Shown: in pieces, positions 46,869 to 56,621 of the stretch
How the letters are laid out: every line of letters starts with the position of its first letter
How positions within the stretch are numbered: position 1 is the stretch's first letter
Source: Chitinophagaceae bacterium
GTDB lineage: Bacteria > Bacteroidota > Bacteroidia > Chitinophagales > Chitinophagaceae
DNA: 62,042 nt
Assembly: GCA_025360525.1 (NCBI GenBank)
Contig: JANYCA010000071.1
Location: forward strand, 1 to 62,042
Reading direction: 5' to 3'
Program-made: the position numbers and the translations under genes
The notes under the pieces: model-generated
Told to the model about the DNA's origin: nothing
The model's database searches: none
The model's input: only the letters and a program-made list of their open reading frames with translations

Positions 46869-48161
46869 TTATTTTTCGAATTCAACAATATGTTCCGAAG
46901 CATATTCGTCGTCGCCGGGTTTCATTCTTTTTACAAAAAAGCGGGCCTTTTTTCCCAACTTTAAACATGTCCGTTTCTTTTTTATGTCGTCGTCACTATT
47001 TGTAGGTTGCAAAGAAGGATACCATAATGTATAGCCTGGTTTTTCAAAAAAGAGTTGTGGTGTAGTCCATTCCTGGCTGTTTGCTTCTTCGGTTAAATCG
47101 GCGTTTGTGTTAAAAGAAATATACACCTGGCTGCCCACCCACGATTTGCCCACCACTTCCCCCATCATCATTACCCAGCAATTGAGGTAGGAGTTCCAGC
47201 TAACGGATGGCCCCCAATGAAAACCTCCTGTGGGAGATGATGCAGGGCCGCCTCCCTTTTCCCTTGGTATTTGTAAAGATGAAACCGGCTTTCCAAAACT
47301 ATTATAAGGAGTGTTAAAACCATTACCATCCCACCTTTTGGCCTTGCCAACCGGATTATCTAAATCGTTTAAAGCTATTCGTGCGACACTAATGCATTGA
47401 CCTTGCCACTCCACATCCTCACTATATTTTTTTTCGTTGTACACACCGGGATAGCCATACTCACCATAAAACAAATACAAATAGTCACCGCTGGCAGCCG
47501 CCGAAGGGTCGCCCACTCCGCCTGCGAAAGTATTGGATGTATTATGAGGTTTTAGAATCATTCTTGAATCAAGATCTTCTATGAAAATGCCTTTGTTCTC
47601 CCAGCTTTTTCCGCCATCGATCGATTTCATGATACCTATTCTGCAAACAGCAGCGGGGCTTTGAAGGCCTGTAAGCCCCTGCGGCCAGTTTTTATTGTTA
47701 TAGCCTGTGCCCGTTTTTTCGTTGAAAGGAAAAGTTTCGGGGTAGTTTTCATTGTGGTAAATGCCATACAAGGTTTTGCCAGATGAGTCTTTTATATCCT
47801 GATACACCGTTTCAAACCAAACGGCACCGTGTAGCCCATCCTCTTTTGGAGCAACGTTTTTGGGCATGACAGGATCAAAAAAATCCGCTGCCGTATTTTT
47901 AAATACATCATGGGCATTTTTGCCATCGGAATATTTTAGGTTTAAAGAATATCCCCAAACAGGATCCTCGCCATATTTTCCTGGAAAAATTCGAAAAGTA
48001 TCACCCACCCAAACTTCGGCCATATTACAGTCTACAAACGAATTGAATTTTATTTTTTCAGCAGTAGTAAGCGTAAACTTTGGATTAAAAGATGGTAGCT
48101 TCCATTGGCATGCGGAAAAAAATATGCCTGAAAAAAACAGGATATTTAAAAAATTTTTCAT
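46869..48161 (-). CDS. Lipoprotein with beta-propeller-like glycosidase fold
   Basis: 430 residues, lipoprotein signal (IFFSAC, Cys18). The sequence has blade-like repeats rich in aromatic/Gly turns (GDPSAAASGDYLYLFYGEYG, FHWGPSVSWNSYLNCWVMM) and an Asp-box-like turn, SIDGGKSWENKG, near residue 180. Five-bladed propellers of GH43/GH62/GH117 and DUF4185 type look like this; I cannot assign the family or the catalytic residues with confidence. Next to the GH26-like gene (about 115 bp, same strand), suggesting a shared glycan target. Confidence 0.68.
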   Translation of the reverse strand: MKNFLNILFFSGIFFSACQWKLPSFNPKFTLTTAEKIKFNSFVDCNMAEVWVGDTFRIFPGKYGEDPVWGYSLNLKYSDGKNAHDVFKNTAADFFDPVMPKNVAPKEDGLHGAVWFETVYQDIKDSSGKTLYGIYHNENYPETFPFNEKTGTGYNNKNWPQGLTGLQSPAAVCRIGIMKSIDGGKSWENKGIFIEDLDSRMILKPHNTSNTFAGGVGDPSAAASGDYLYLFYGEYGYPGVYNEKKYSEDVEWQGQCISVARIALNDLDNPVGKAKRWDGNGFNTPYNSFGKPVSSLQIPREKGGGPASSPTGGFHWGPSVSWNSYLNCWVMMMGEVVGKSWVGSQVYISFNTNADLTEEANSQEWTTPQLFFEKPGYTLWYPSLQPTNSDDDIKKKRTCLKLGKKARFFVKRMKPGDDEYASEHIVEFEK

Positions 48162-48320
48162 TTTTAGACTAATGAGGTTAATGTTTAAAATGACTGATGT
48201 TCAAGATAAAGAAACCGGCTGTATTAACCTAGTAATATCCGGCAATTGGATATATATACCAACAAGGCCGCAAAACGTTACAGCTTTTTTTACCAAATGC
48301 TGTGTAAAAAAATAAAGAGT

Positions 48321-49107
48321 TTATTGTGAAAGTTTAAATTTCAATGCGTAAATCATATCGTGATAATCTGTAACGACCTTTGTTATCCTTCCTCTTCTGT
48401 TTAGTATAAAATGGGTAGGATATTCGGTAACTTTTAATTGCTCTTCCAGGTATTTTTGTGAAACAGGTATTACAGGATAATCAAAATGAGTACCGGATAA
48501 AAACTTTACCAATCTTTCTTTTGTATCAAATGCTAAGCTGATAAAAACCACATCGTTCCGGCTGTTAAATTTTTTCACTACTCCGTTCAGCGCCGGCATT
48601 TCTTCAACACATCTCTGGCAATTAACAAACCAGCATTTTAGTACAACTATTTTTCCTTTTTGTATTTTCTTTGTTATAAACGTTGCCATTTAAATCTGTA
48701 AAATTAAAGTCGGGTATCCTCGTTTCTTCCATTTTAAATTTCCGATACCCATCTTCTGCAAATTGAATTACCTGTGTTCTTATTTCGTTATTAGCCTTCG
48801 GGCTAAGTTCATACAAAGCATATTTAAAGGAGGGCTCATCGGTTTTTAACTGGAATGCAACATAGTTTCCGGTAGCCAGCATTTACAGAAAGAGCTCGTG
48901 ATCAATTTCGTTGAAGGATGCATTAAGTGCAGTGTAGTTTCTTGACAGATTTATTTTCTGTGAATGATACGTCCACCAGGACCGGAAATCTTTTAAAACC
49001 ACTTCCGGTTTAGCATTAAAAGCATCTTGATTGGAAGTGGGTGAACAGGAACTAAATATAATAGCAAGAATAAGAATAATTGAAATGGAACTGGATTTTA
49101 TTGTTTT
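48321..49107 (-). pseudogene. Broken TlpA-like thioredoxin lipoprotein
   Basis: Three pieces of one gene. N-terminal piece (49107-48886, no ATG found) reads like a lipoprotein signal (IILILAIIFSSC) and ends with an in-frame TAA at 48883-48885. The next piece (ATG 48882) leads to DFNFTDLNGNVYNKENT. Then a frame change in a run of five A (48657-48661) gives GKIVVLKCWFVNCQRCVEEMP with the redox CxxC, and VTEYPTHFILNRRGRI, the cis-Pro loop. With four A in the tract the two pieces join cleanly. A TlpA/ResA-type periplasmic thiol-disulfide protein before inactivation. Confidence 0.8.
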
Positions 49108-49534
49108 TTATTTGTATAAAATTAAGCAGGTTAGTATATAGGTTGATTCAACGTAAAAATAATGTTAGAAAATATTTTTAATTTAAATAACGTAACAAAT
49201 ACCAAGTAGCACTTAACCAATGCTGATTGCTTGAAACCATGTTTTAAAATTCTAGAACAAATAAGGCAGATAATGTAGCAACATTATGCACGGAATGTTA
49301 ATAACCATCCCTTTTTCTAAATTGTCGTTTAACTATATTTGCCACAATGCGTAATTACTAATAATATTAGTAGATTGCGCCGTCTTTGATACCCTGCTAT
49401 CCGGGTGATTGTCAAAGAAATGTTTAATAATGAAAAACTGTAGAAGAGTGCGACGCCACAAAAGCTGATTAAAGAAATATAGCCAGGTACATAATTAATT
49501 AACAAATAAATACCTCTTTGGGAGATTGGGGCAA
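49108..49534. other. 427-bp spacer ahead of parE
   Basis: AT-rich divergent spacer. Contains the -7-type box TATATTTG at 49334-49341 with a T-run 17 bp upstream. No gene, repeat or RNA was recognised. Confidence 0.45.
49334..49341 (+). promoter_or_regulatory. Candidate parE -7 promoter box
   Basis: TATATTTG fits the Bacteroidota TAnnTTTG consensus and has the same GCC-like follow-on as the tRNA-Val promoter. It is about 190 bp before the parE start, so the leader would be long; other starts are possible. Confidence 0.35.
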
Positions 49535-51442
49535 ATGGCAGAAAAAGATACAAGCAGATACGAAGACGACTCCATCCGAAGTCTCGACTGGAAAGAACAC
49601 ATACGGCTGCGGCCGGGGATGTACATTGGTAAACTGGGCGATGGCAGCAGTGCCGATGATGGTATTTATGTGTTGCTGAAAGAAACAATTGACAACTGTA
49701 TAGATGAACATACGATGGGCCATGGCCGGCATGTGGATGTAAATATTACCGGCAATGAAATTACCGTAAGGGATTATGGAAGGGGTATTCCGCTGGGTAA
49801 AGTAGTGGATGTGGTGAGCAAAATTAATACCGGGGCCAAATACGACAGTAAAGCCTTTCAAAAAAGTGTGGGTCTTAATGGTGTGGGTACCAAGGCTGTA
49901 AATGCGTTGAGTAGTTATTTTAAAGTAACTTCTTTTAGAGATGGCAGGGAAAAAGCAGCTGAATTTAAGCAGGGAAATCTTATAAAAGAACACAAGGAAA
50001 TAGCCACCACCCAAGAAAACGGAACATTGGTTGAATTTGTACCGGATGATTCGATTTTTAAAAATTTTCATTTTGTACAGGAATACCTCGATAACCAGTT
50101 TTGGAACTATTGCTACCTGAATGCAGGCCTGGTAATGAACCTGAATAACAAACGTTTTGTAAGCAAAAACGGGTTGCTGGATTTGTTGCAACGCAAAACC
50201 AATGCAGATGAAATCCGCTACCCCATTATTCACCTTAAAGGCGAGGATATTGAAGTGGCCATAACGCATGAAAGTGCCTATGGGGAGGAATATTATAGCT
50301 TTGTAAATGGGCAGTTTACCACGCAGGGAGGTACGCACCTGGCGGCTTTTAGGGAGGGTTATATTAAAACAATCCGGGAGTTTTTTAAGAAGGATTATGA
50401 GGCATCGGATATAAGGGGAAGTATTTGTGCCGCTATCAGCGTAAGGGTGCAGGAGCCTGTGTTTGAAAGCCAAACCAAAACAAAACTGGGGTCGCAAACT
50501 GTAAGCGAAGGCGGGCCAAGTATAAAGAATTTTATCGGTGATTTTTTAGGCAAGGAATTAAATAATTTTCTACATAGAAATCCTGTTACGGCTGACGCCC
50601 TTAAGAAAAGGATTGAGCAAAACGAACGGGAGCGAAAAGAATTGAGCGGCATTCGCAAACTGGCCAATGAACGGGCTAAAAAAGCCAACCTGCATAATAA
50701 AAAGCTTAGGGATTGCAAATATCACCTGAACGATGAAGTTGCCGGAAAAGATAAGGACACCATCATAGAAAAGCAAAAGGAAAGTACCATATTTATTACG
50801 GAAGGCGATAGTGCAAGCGGTAGTATTACCAAGGCTCGTATGGTAGAAACGCAGGCGGTATTTAGCTTAAGGGGTAAGCCGCTCAATTGCTTTGGGCTTA
50901 CTAAAAAAATTGTGTACGAAAACGAAGAGTTCAACCTTTTGCAGCATGCGTTAAATATTGAAGAAGGGTACGATGGCCTTCGCTACAACAACATTGTATT
51001 TGCTACCGATGCCGATGTAGATGGGTTGCACATTCGTTTGTTATTGATGACCTTCTTTTTGCAGTTTTTCCCCGACCTGGTAAAGAATGGCCATGTGTAT
51101 ATTTTAGAAACGCCCTTGTTCCGGGTTCGTAATAAACAGGAAACTTTTTATTGCTACGATGAAAAAGAAAAACAGGCAGCCATAAAAAAACTGGGGAGCA
51201 AGCCGGAGATAACACGTTTCAAAGGTCTGGGAGAAATTAGTCCCCATGAGTTTGCACGCTTTATAAACAGGGATATGAAATTGCAGCCGGTAATGATGTT
51301 GCCTGAAACACATATTCAACAATTACTAGAATATTACATGGGCAAAAATACACCCAGCAGGCAGGATTTTATAATTGATAATTTAAAAGTTGAGCTTGAT
51401 ATAATAGAAGATATTGCGACCCTGGCTCCTGAAAACGGGTAG
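49535..51442 (+). CDS. parE: DNA topoisomerase IV subunit B
   Basis: ATPase subunit of topoisomerase IV, 635 residues. ATG 49535 with GGGAG about 10 nt before it; the frame begins at a TTG three codons earlier. GHKL ATP site: [21 protein letters not shown] and [20 protein letters not shown] domain: [22 protein letters not shown]. The C-terminal [17 protein letters not shown] matches ParE/GyrB tails. I call it ParE not GyrB because parC lies 2.4 kb downstream on the same strand. Between them are three small genes. Confidence 0.93.
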   Translation: MAEKDTSRYEDDSIRSLDWKEHIRLRPGMYIGKLGDGSSADDGIYVLLKETIDNCIDEHTMGHGRHVDVNITGNEITVRDYGRGIPLGKVVDVVSKINTGAKYDSKAFQKSVGLNGVGTKAVNALSSYFKVTSFRDGREKAAEFKQGNLIKEHKEIATTQENGTLVEFVPDDSIFKNFHFVQEYLDNQFWNYCYLNAGLVMNLNNKRFVSKNGLLDLLQRKTNADEIRYPIIHLKGEDIEVAITHESAYGEEYYSFVNGQFTTQGGTHLAAFREGYIKTIREFFKKDYEASDIRGSICAAISVRVQEPVFESQTKTKLGSQTVSEGGPSIKNFIGDFLGKELNNFLHRNPVTADALKKRIEQNERERKELSGIRKLANERAKKANLHNKKLRDCKYHLNDEVAGKDKDTIIEKQKESTIFITEGDSASGSITKARMVETQAVFSLRGKPLNCFGLTKKIVYENEEFNLLQHALNIEEGYDGLRYNNIVFATDADVDGLHIRLLLMTFFLQFFPDLVKNGHVYILETPLFRVRNKQETFYCYDEKEKQAAIKKLGSKPEITRFKGLGEISPHEFARFINRDMKLQPVMMLPETHIQQLLEYYMGKNTPSRQDFIIDNLKVELDIIEDIATLAPENG

Positions 51443-51480
51443 ATAAAAGCCATAAAATAATGGCGCTCCCTGGTAAGTGA

Positions 51481-51510
51481 CAATTATCAATTATCCAATT
51501 ATCAATTATC
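51481..51510. repeat. Tandem 15-mer before the methyltransferase
   Basis: CAATTATCAATTATC occurs twice in direct tandem, ending 10 bp before the ATG of the methyltransferase. Low-complexity slippage sequence in the ribosome-binding region. Confidence 0.85.
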
Positions 51511-51520
51511 AATAAAGCGA

Positions 51521-52320
51521 ATGTTCGATTTTCACAACGATAAAAAAAGATACTTTGAAATGCAGGCTCAAAATGCCCGGAGTTACATAGTACCTTTTGT
51601 TGAAAAGCATATGGTCATAACGCCTGGCATGCGTGTGCTGGAAATTGGTTGTGCAGGAGCGGGTGTGCTAAAAGCTTTTACTGAAAAAGGTTGCATTACA
51701 GTAGGTGTAGAACTCGATGAACCAAGACTGGTACTAGCCCGTGAGTTTATGAAGGAAGAATTGGAACAGGGTCGAATAAGTTTTGTATCAAAGGATATTT
51801 ACAAAGTAGATATAGAGCAGGAGTTAAAGGGCAGGTTCGATATTGTGATTTTAAAAGACGTGATTGAACACATACACAACCAGGAAAAACTGATTGGCTG
51901 GATGAAAGGCTTGTTGAACCCGGCAGGTGTAATCTTCTTTGGTTTTCCACCCTGGCAAATGCCTTTTGGAGGACATCAGCAGATAATGACCAATAAGTTG
52001 CTGAGCAAACTTCCTTACTTTCATTTGTTACCAATGGCTGCCTATAAAGGCTTGTTGAAATTTTTTAAACAGGATGTGCATCTTTTGCAGAGATTAAAGA
52101 AACGGGAATCAGCATAGAAAGGTTCGAAAAGATTGTAGCAACTTCCGGTTACAAAGTGGTAAATAGAACACACTATTTTCTCAACCCGATTTATACCTAT
52201 AAGTTTGGCTGGAAGCCGTTGCAACAGGTTGGTTTGGTTACATCAATCCCGGTGATTAGAAATTATTTTACCACCTGTGTATATTATTTAATAGCCGATG
52301 CTGGCACGCAAAATCGTTGA
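51521..52320 (+). pseudogene. Class I SAM-dependent methyltransferase, frameshifted near the end
   Basis: The first 185 or so residues form a Rossmann methyltransferase: VLEIGCAGAGVLKAF with motif I, VGVELDEP, and FDIVILKDVIEHI. The annotated frame ends at 52117 in an unrelated tail, while another frame from 52087 continues naturally (AEIKETGISIERFEKIVATSG ... FFL/NPIYTYKFGWKP, cited in short form) to TGA 52318-52320. One extra T in the run at 52083-52086 would join them to a protein of about 266 residues. Homologs in Bacteroidota methylate unknown acceptors, often lipid or quinone-like. Confidence 0.78.
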
Positions 52321-52401
52321 GTGGCAAAGCCTTTATAATAAAATGATCTTTGCATCTTTAATACTTTGCAAGGTTATCGGTGAAATAAAAAAAATAAAAA
52401 A

Positions 52402-53217
52402 ATGATTCATATAGTTTTTAACGAAGCAGATGTAAAAGTGCTGCAGCAAGCCATTGACCTTGATGAAACCCTCGGGGGCGAAGTGGTATTAATAAGGGAT
52501 GATTATGCCGTTGGGCCATTAGATAATATCTACGTTGGAGAAGGCATACAAGCCCGACGTGAATGGTGGAAACAGGTGCTTGCCGGCGGCGACTACGATG
52601 GAAAAACTGCTACTGATGAAGTAGATGATTATAAAACAGCTGCTACTTTGGTTGGCACTTTAAGGCGTGATGAAACAGCCGAAGTATGGATTTGGGCTGC
52701 ACAAAATAAACACGATGTTTGCGGCTATTACTGGTTATTAAATTACATGAAAGAATTTCAGGGTCGGGTAAAAATTCTTTACCTAAACAACCTGCCGTTC
52801 ATCAACGAAAAAGGAAATATTTTTTATCCCAGCTGGCTCCATGAAATTCAGCCAAAAGAATTTTTAAAAGCAAAGAAATTAGCCCGACCGATAACCCTTA
52901 GCGAATTTGAAGTGGACCCGGATGAATGGACAAAACTCTGTAACGAAGGTAAAGCTGTGCGATTGCTGGAAGGCGGTAAAAAGCTGATACAGGCAGATGA
53001 AGATTATTATGATGCGGAATTAAAAAAGTACATAACTACTGACTGGCAGAAAGCTTCTAAAATTATTCAGCAGTGCCATAGTAAATCGAAAGAAATCACG
53101 GGAGATGCTTACCTGCTTTGGCGGCTGAAAACCATGCTGTCTCAGGGAAAGTTTGATGTGCAGGGGAAGCTGGGAAATATGAAAGACTTTGAACTGAAGA
53201 TCCCTACTGTTGCTTAA
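52402..53217 (+). CDS. DUF1835 / DUF3658 protein
   Basis: 271-residue soluble protein. MIHIVFNEADVKVLQQAI and VVLIRDDYAVGPLDNI are the DUF1835 signature; the C-terminal part (VRLLEGGKKLIQADEDYYDAEL ... GDAYLLWRLKTML) matches DUF3658. The family is widespread and its biochemical role unproven. It sits between parE and parC, a linkage that may be conserved or incidental. Confidence 0.85.
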   Translation: MIHIVFNEADVKVLQQAIDLDETLGGEVVLIRDDYAVGPLDNIYVGEGIQARREWWKQVLAGGDYDGKTATDEVDDYKTAATLVGTLRRDETAEVWIWAAQNKHDVCGYYWLLNYMKEFQGRVKILYLNNLPFINEKGNIFYPSWLHEIQPKEFLKAKKLARPITLSEFEVDPDEWTKLCNEGKAVRLLEGGKKLIQADEDYYDAELKKYITTDWQKASKIIQQCHSKSKEITGDAYLLWRLKTMLSQGKFDVQGKLGNMKDFELKIPTVA

Positions 53218-53275
53218 ATTGTAAAAGGACTTCAGCACAAACGATAACAATTGAATCAGCTATAAATCAATAACT

Positions 53276-53662
53276 ATGAATATTAAAGGCATACATCATA
53301 TCGCTATTATTGCCGGTGATTACGAAAGAAGCAAACGGTTTTATACGGAAGTGCTGGGCTTTAGCATTATTAAGGAAACCTTTAGAAAAGAAAGGAATTC
53401 TTATAAACTCGATCTGGCCATTAATGGTATTTATTCCATTGAATTATTTTCATTTCCAAATAATCGGGAAAGGGCTTCATTTCCGGAATCAAAAGGCTTG
53501 CGGCACCTTGCTTTTGCGGTAGATAGTGTAGCAGTAGCTGTGAGTGAATTAATGGCACATGGCGTGGTAGTGCAAAGCATTAGAACAGATGAAATAACCA
53601 ACAAACAATTTTGTTTTTTTTACGATCCCAATGGGCAGCCGTTGGAATTGTATGAGATTTAA
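53276..53662 (+). CDS. VOC-family metalloenzyme (YaeR/glyoxalase-like)
   Basis: 128-residue vicinal-oxygen-chelate protein. Two beta-alpha-beta units with metal-ligand candidates His7 or His8 in GIHHIAI, Glu at SIELFSF, His at LRHLAFAV and Glu at PLELYEI. This matches the YaeR-like group, which often uses Ni, Co or Zn; methylglyoxal activity is not shown. Soluble, cytosolic. It is followed by the palindromic element at 53684. Confidence 0.88.
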   Translation: MNIKGIHHIAIIAGDYERSKRFYTEVLGFSIIKETFRKERNSYKLDLAINGIYSIELFSFPNNRERASFPESKGLRHLAFAVDSVAVAVSELMAHGVVVQSIRTDEITNKQFCFFYDPNGQPLELYEI

Positions 53663-53683
53663 AAAAGTATTGCAATTAAATAA

Positions 53684-53814
53684 TTTCACGCAAAGAGGCA
53701 AAAAAGCAAAGAAGCATAGGTATTATTAGTATAGCACTTTGCATCTTTGCATGAGTTTTTTTTATACCCACGTAAAAGCGGGCAAAGGCAAAACATAAGT
53801 TCATTTGCGTGAAA
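53684..53814. repeat. 131-bp palindromic intergenic element of the CACGCAAAG type
   Basis: Outer arms TTTCACGCAAA (53684-53694) and TTTGCGTGAAA (53804-53814) are exact inverse copies. Inside, CACGCAAAGAGGCAAA and CTTTGCATCTTTGCATG pair imperfectly, followed by eight T (53756-53763), so the inner hairpin can end the VOC gene transcript. TTTCACGCAAAG-type palindromes are common between genes in Bacteroidota. Confidence 0.6.
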
Positions 53815-53845
53815 CCCCCATAAAACTGCTGAGAAATTTTTAACT

Positions 53846-56362
53846 ATGGCAAAGGCAAATAAAGAAGAGTATATCCATACAGACGCCGGAATTGGCGGAC
53901 AATACAAAACATGGTTTTTAGACTACGCCAGCTATGTAATATTAGAACGGGCGGTACCTGCCATAGAAGATGGCTTAAAACCAGTACAGCGCCGCATTCT
54001 GCACGCCATGAAGGAAATGGATGACGGTCGTTTTAATAAGGTGGCCAACATCATAGGGCAAACGATGCAATACCATCCCCATGGCGATATGAGTATTGGC
54101 GATGCAATTGTTAACCTCGGTCAAAAAGACTTATTGATAGAAACGCAGGGTAACTGGGGCGATGTACGCACCGGCGATGATGCGGCAGCCTCCCGGTACA
54201 TTGAAGCAAGGCTTAGCAAGTTTGCTTTGGAAGTAGCGTTCAATGCAAAAACAACCAACTGGAGTGTAAGCTACGATGGACGAAAAAACGAACCGGTAAC
54301 GCTGCCAATGAAGTTTCCGTTGTTGTTGGCACAAGGTGCAGAAGGGATTGCAGTTGGTTTGGCAACTAAAATTTTACCTCATAATTTTTGTGAACTAATT
54401 GATGCTTCTATCAAGTATTTAAAGGGAAGAAAATTTGAACTGTATCCCGATTTTCAAACCGGTGGTACCATGGATGCAGCCAATTATAATGATGGAAAAC
54501 GGGGCGGAAAAGTAAGAGTAAGGGCCATCATAGAAGAGCAGGATAAAAAAACATTGGTGATAAAAAGTGTTCCTTTTGGCGTTACCACTACGCAGCTGAT
54601 GGAGAGTATTGTTAAGGCCAACGACCAGGGAAAAATTAAAGTAAAAAAGGTATTGGATCATACCGCTGCTGCAGTAGAAATAATCATTGAACTGGCTGCA
54701 GGTATCTCACCGGATATTACCATCGATGCCTTGTATGCTTTCACAGATTGTGAGGTAAGTATTTCGCCCAATGCCTGCGTAATTGCAGGGAATAAACCCC
54801 GTTTTTTGGGAGCCACTGAATTATTAAAAACAGCTGCTGATAATACAAAAGATTTGCTGAAGAGAGAGCTTGAAATTAAACTGGGAGAACTGCAGGAAAA
54901 ATGGCATTACACTTCTTTAGAAAAAATATTTTTTGAGGAGAAGATTTATAAAGAGCTGGAGCAAAAGCATGCCAATTGGGAAAAAGTACTGGAAGCGATT
55001 GATACAGCGTTTGCAGCATTCAAAAAATTATTGCGCAGAGATATCACAAGGGAAGATATTGTAAAGCTCACGGAAAAACCGGTACGCCGCATTTACAAAC
55101 TTGATATTGATGAATTAAATGAACAGATTAAAGGTCTGGAAGCAGATATTGCACAGGTTAAATACGATCTGGAACACCTTACAGAATATGCCATTGCCTA
55201 CTATGAAAACCTGTTGAAAAAATTTGGCAAAGGCAAAGAACGCAAAACAGAAATTAAACAGTTTGATACCATACAAGCTAAAACGGTAGCCATTGCCAAT
55301 ACAAAATTGTATGTAAATTATGCAGATGGTTTTGTGGGCACTGGGTTAAAAAAAGATGAATTGATAGCGGAAGTTTCTGACTTTGACGACATCATTGCTT
55401 TTACCAAAGCAGGTATAATGAAAGTGGTAAAAGTATGTGACAAAGCCTTTATTGGTAAAGACATAATTCACATTGCGGTATTTCAAAAAAATGATGAACG
55501 CACTACCTACAATATGATTTATGTAGATGGTAAATTTGGGGTAAGTTTCGCCAAAAGGTTTAATGTAACAGGCATTACCAGGGATAAAGAATACAACCTA
55601 ACCAAGGGTGAAGAAAAAAGCAGGGTGCATTATTTTAGTGCCAATGCAAATGGAGAAGCCGAAGTGGTTAAGATGGTTTTAAGTCCTAATTGCACTGCCA
55701 AGAAAAAAGAATTCGATTTTTATTTTGAAGAATTAGAGATTAAAGGCAGAAGCAGTATTGGAAATACCGTTACCAAATATCCCATTAAATCCGTTAAGTT
55801 TAAGGAGGCCGGTAAGTCGACGCTTGATGCAAAGAAACTTTGGTTTGATGATAAATTTGGCCGTTTAAATATTGAGGAAAAGGGACAATACCTTGGTAAG
55901 TTTGATGCCGAAGACAGGCTACTGGTGATATACAATGATGGTAATTACGAGATAACCGACCAGGAACTGACACAACGTTTTGATGTAGAAAAAGTATTGC
56001 TCATTGAAAAGTACCATCCGGAAAAAATCATCACGGCCGTTTACCTGGACAATGATAAACTGCAGTTTAATATCAAGCGGTTTAAAATAGAAACCACCAC
56101 ATTACACAGTAAATATTTCTTTATCAAGGAGGGTAAAGATAACCGGCTTGAAACGGCAACTACCGAACCGGAACCCATTTTAGTTGTTAAAACTGGCAAA
56201 GGGCAAATGGTAAGAAGCGCCAAATTTAAAGTGGAAAAATTAGTAGAGGTAATGGGCTGGAAAGCAGTAGGAGCTAAACTTACAGAATATAGTAAAGCTG
56301 TTGAAATGGAGTGGGAGAAAAAGCAGGATATTGATAATTCACAGGGAAATTTGTTTGGTTAA
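53846..56362 (+). CDS. parC: DNA topoisomerase IV subunit A
   Basis: 838-residue cleavage subunit of topoisomerase IV; decatenates replicated chromosomes with ParE. YVILERAVPAIEDGLKPVQRRIL opens the breakage-reunion domain; the DNA-linking Tyr lies in DDAAASRYIEARLSK at about residue 118. The C-terminal third has the degenerate beta-pinwheel pattern (FTKAGIMKVVKV, ... VKTGKGQMVRSAKFKVEKL). Shorter than GyrA and without its GyrA-box, in line with ParC. ATG 53846. Confidence 0.93.
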   Translation: MAKANKEEYIHTDAGIGGQYKTWFLDYASYVILERAVPAIEDGLKPVQRRILHAMKEMDDGRFNKVANIIGQTMQYHPHGDMSIGDAIVNLGQKDLLIETQGNWGDVRTGDDAAASRYIEARLSKFALEVAFNAKTTNWSVSYDGRKNEPVTLPMKFPLLLAQGAEGIAVGLATKILPHNFCELIDASIKYLKGRKFELYPDFQTGGTMDAANYNDGKRGGKVRVRAIIEEQDKKTLVIKSVPFGVTTTQLMESIVKANDQGKIKVKKVLDHTAAAVEIIIELAAGISPDITIDALYAFTDCEVSISPNACVIAGNKPRFLGATELLKTAADNTKDLLKRELEIKLGELQEKWHYTSLEKIFFEEKIYKELEQKHANWEKVLEAIDTAFAAFKKLLRRDITREDIVKLTEKPVRRIYKLDIDELNEQIKGLEADIAQVKYDLEHLTEYAIAYYENLLKKFGKGKERKTEIKQFDTIQAKTVAIANTKLYVNYADGFVGTGLKKDELIAEVSDFDDIIAFTKAGIMKVVKVCDKAFIGKDIIHIAVFQKNDERTTYNMIYVDGKFGVSFAKRFNVTGITRDKEYNLTKGEEKSRVHYFSANANGEAEVVKMVLSPNCTAKKKEFDFYFEELEIKGRSSIGNTVTKYPIKSVKFKEAGKSTLDAKKLWFDDKFGRLNIEEKGQYLGKFDAEDRLLVIYNDGNYEITDQELTQRFDVEKVLLIEKYHPEKIITAVYLDNDKLQFNIKRFKIETTTLHSKYFFIKEGKDNRLETATTEPEPILVVKTGKGQMVRSAKFKVEKLVEVMGWKAVGAKLTEYSKAVEMEWEKKQDIDNSQGNLFG

Positions 56363-56513
56363 TTTTTTTTCAAACTATAAAATAGTGTTTTGCGAAGAAA
56401 AATTGTTCCGCCTTTTTTTTGCTCTGTCTTACATTTGTTGTCAGCATTTTGTAAACCACTTCTTAAAAAAATCACAATAAAGCACCTGAAATAAGATTGA
56501 AAAATTTTTATCC

Positions 56514-56521
56514 TATTTTCG
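56514..56521 (+). promoter_or_regulatory. Candidate promoter box of the export operon
   Basis: TATTTTCG followed by CAGCC resembles the Bacteroidota -7 box with its usual downstream context, 100 bp before the ABC gene. The -33 element is not clear (a TTG lies 14 bp upstream). Confidence 0.3.
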
Positions 56522-56621
56522 CAGCCGATTCAGGCAGGATTTAAATTGTATGTTTACATGCCACAGTTAGTGTTGCATAAATGTAACTCTCTTTGAAAGT
56601 TTATTAAACCAACTAATTAAT

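Noticed and set aside
47860..48315. 151-codon plus-strand frame
   Set aside because: Mostly antisense to the propeller-type lipoprotein; no independent support.
49499..50497. 332-codon open frame on the minus strand across parE
   Set aside because: Antisense shadow of a strongly conserved gene; no family features and low-quality codon pattern.
49535..51442. Calling this gene gyrB
   Set aside because: parC on the same strand 2.4 kb away and parE-like size support topoisomerase IV; full phylogeny would be decisive.
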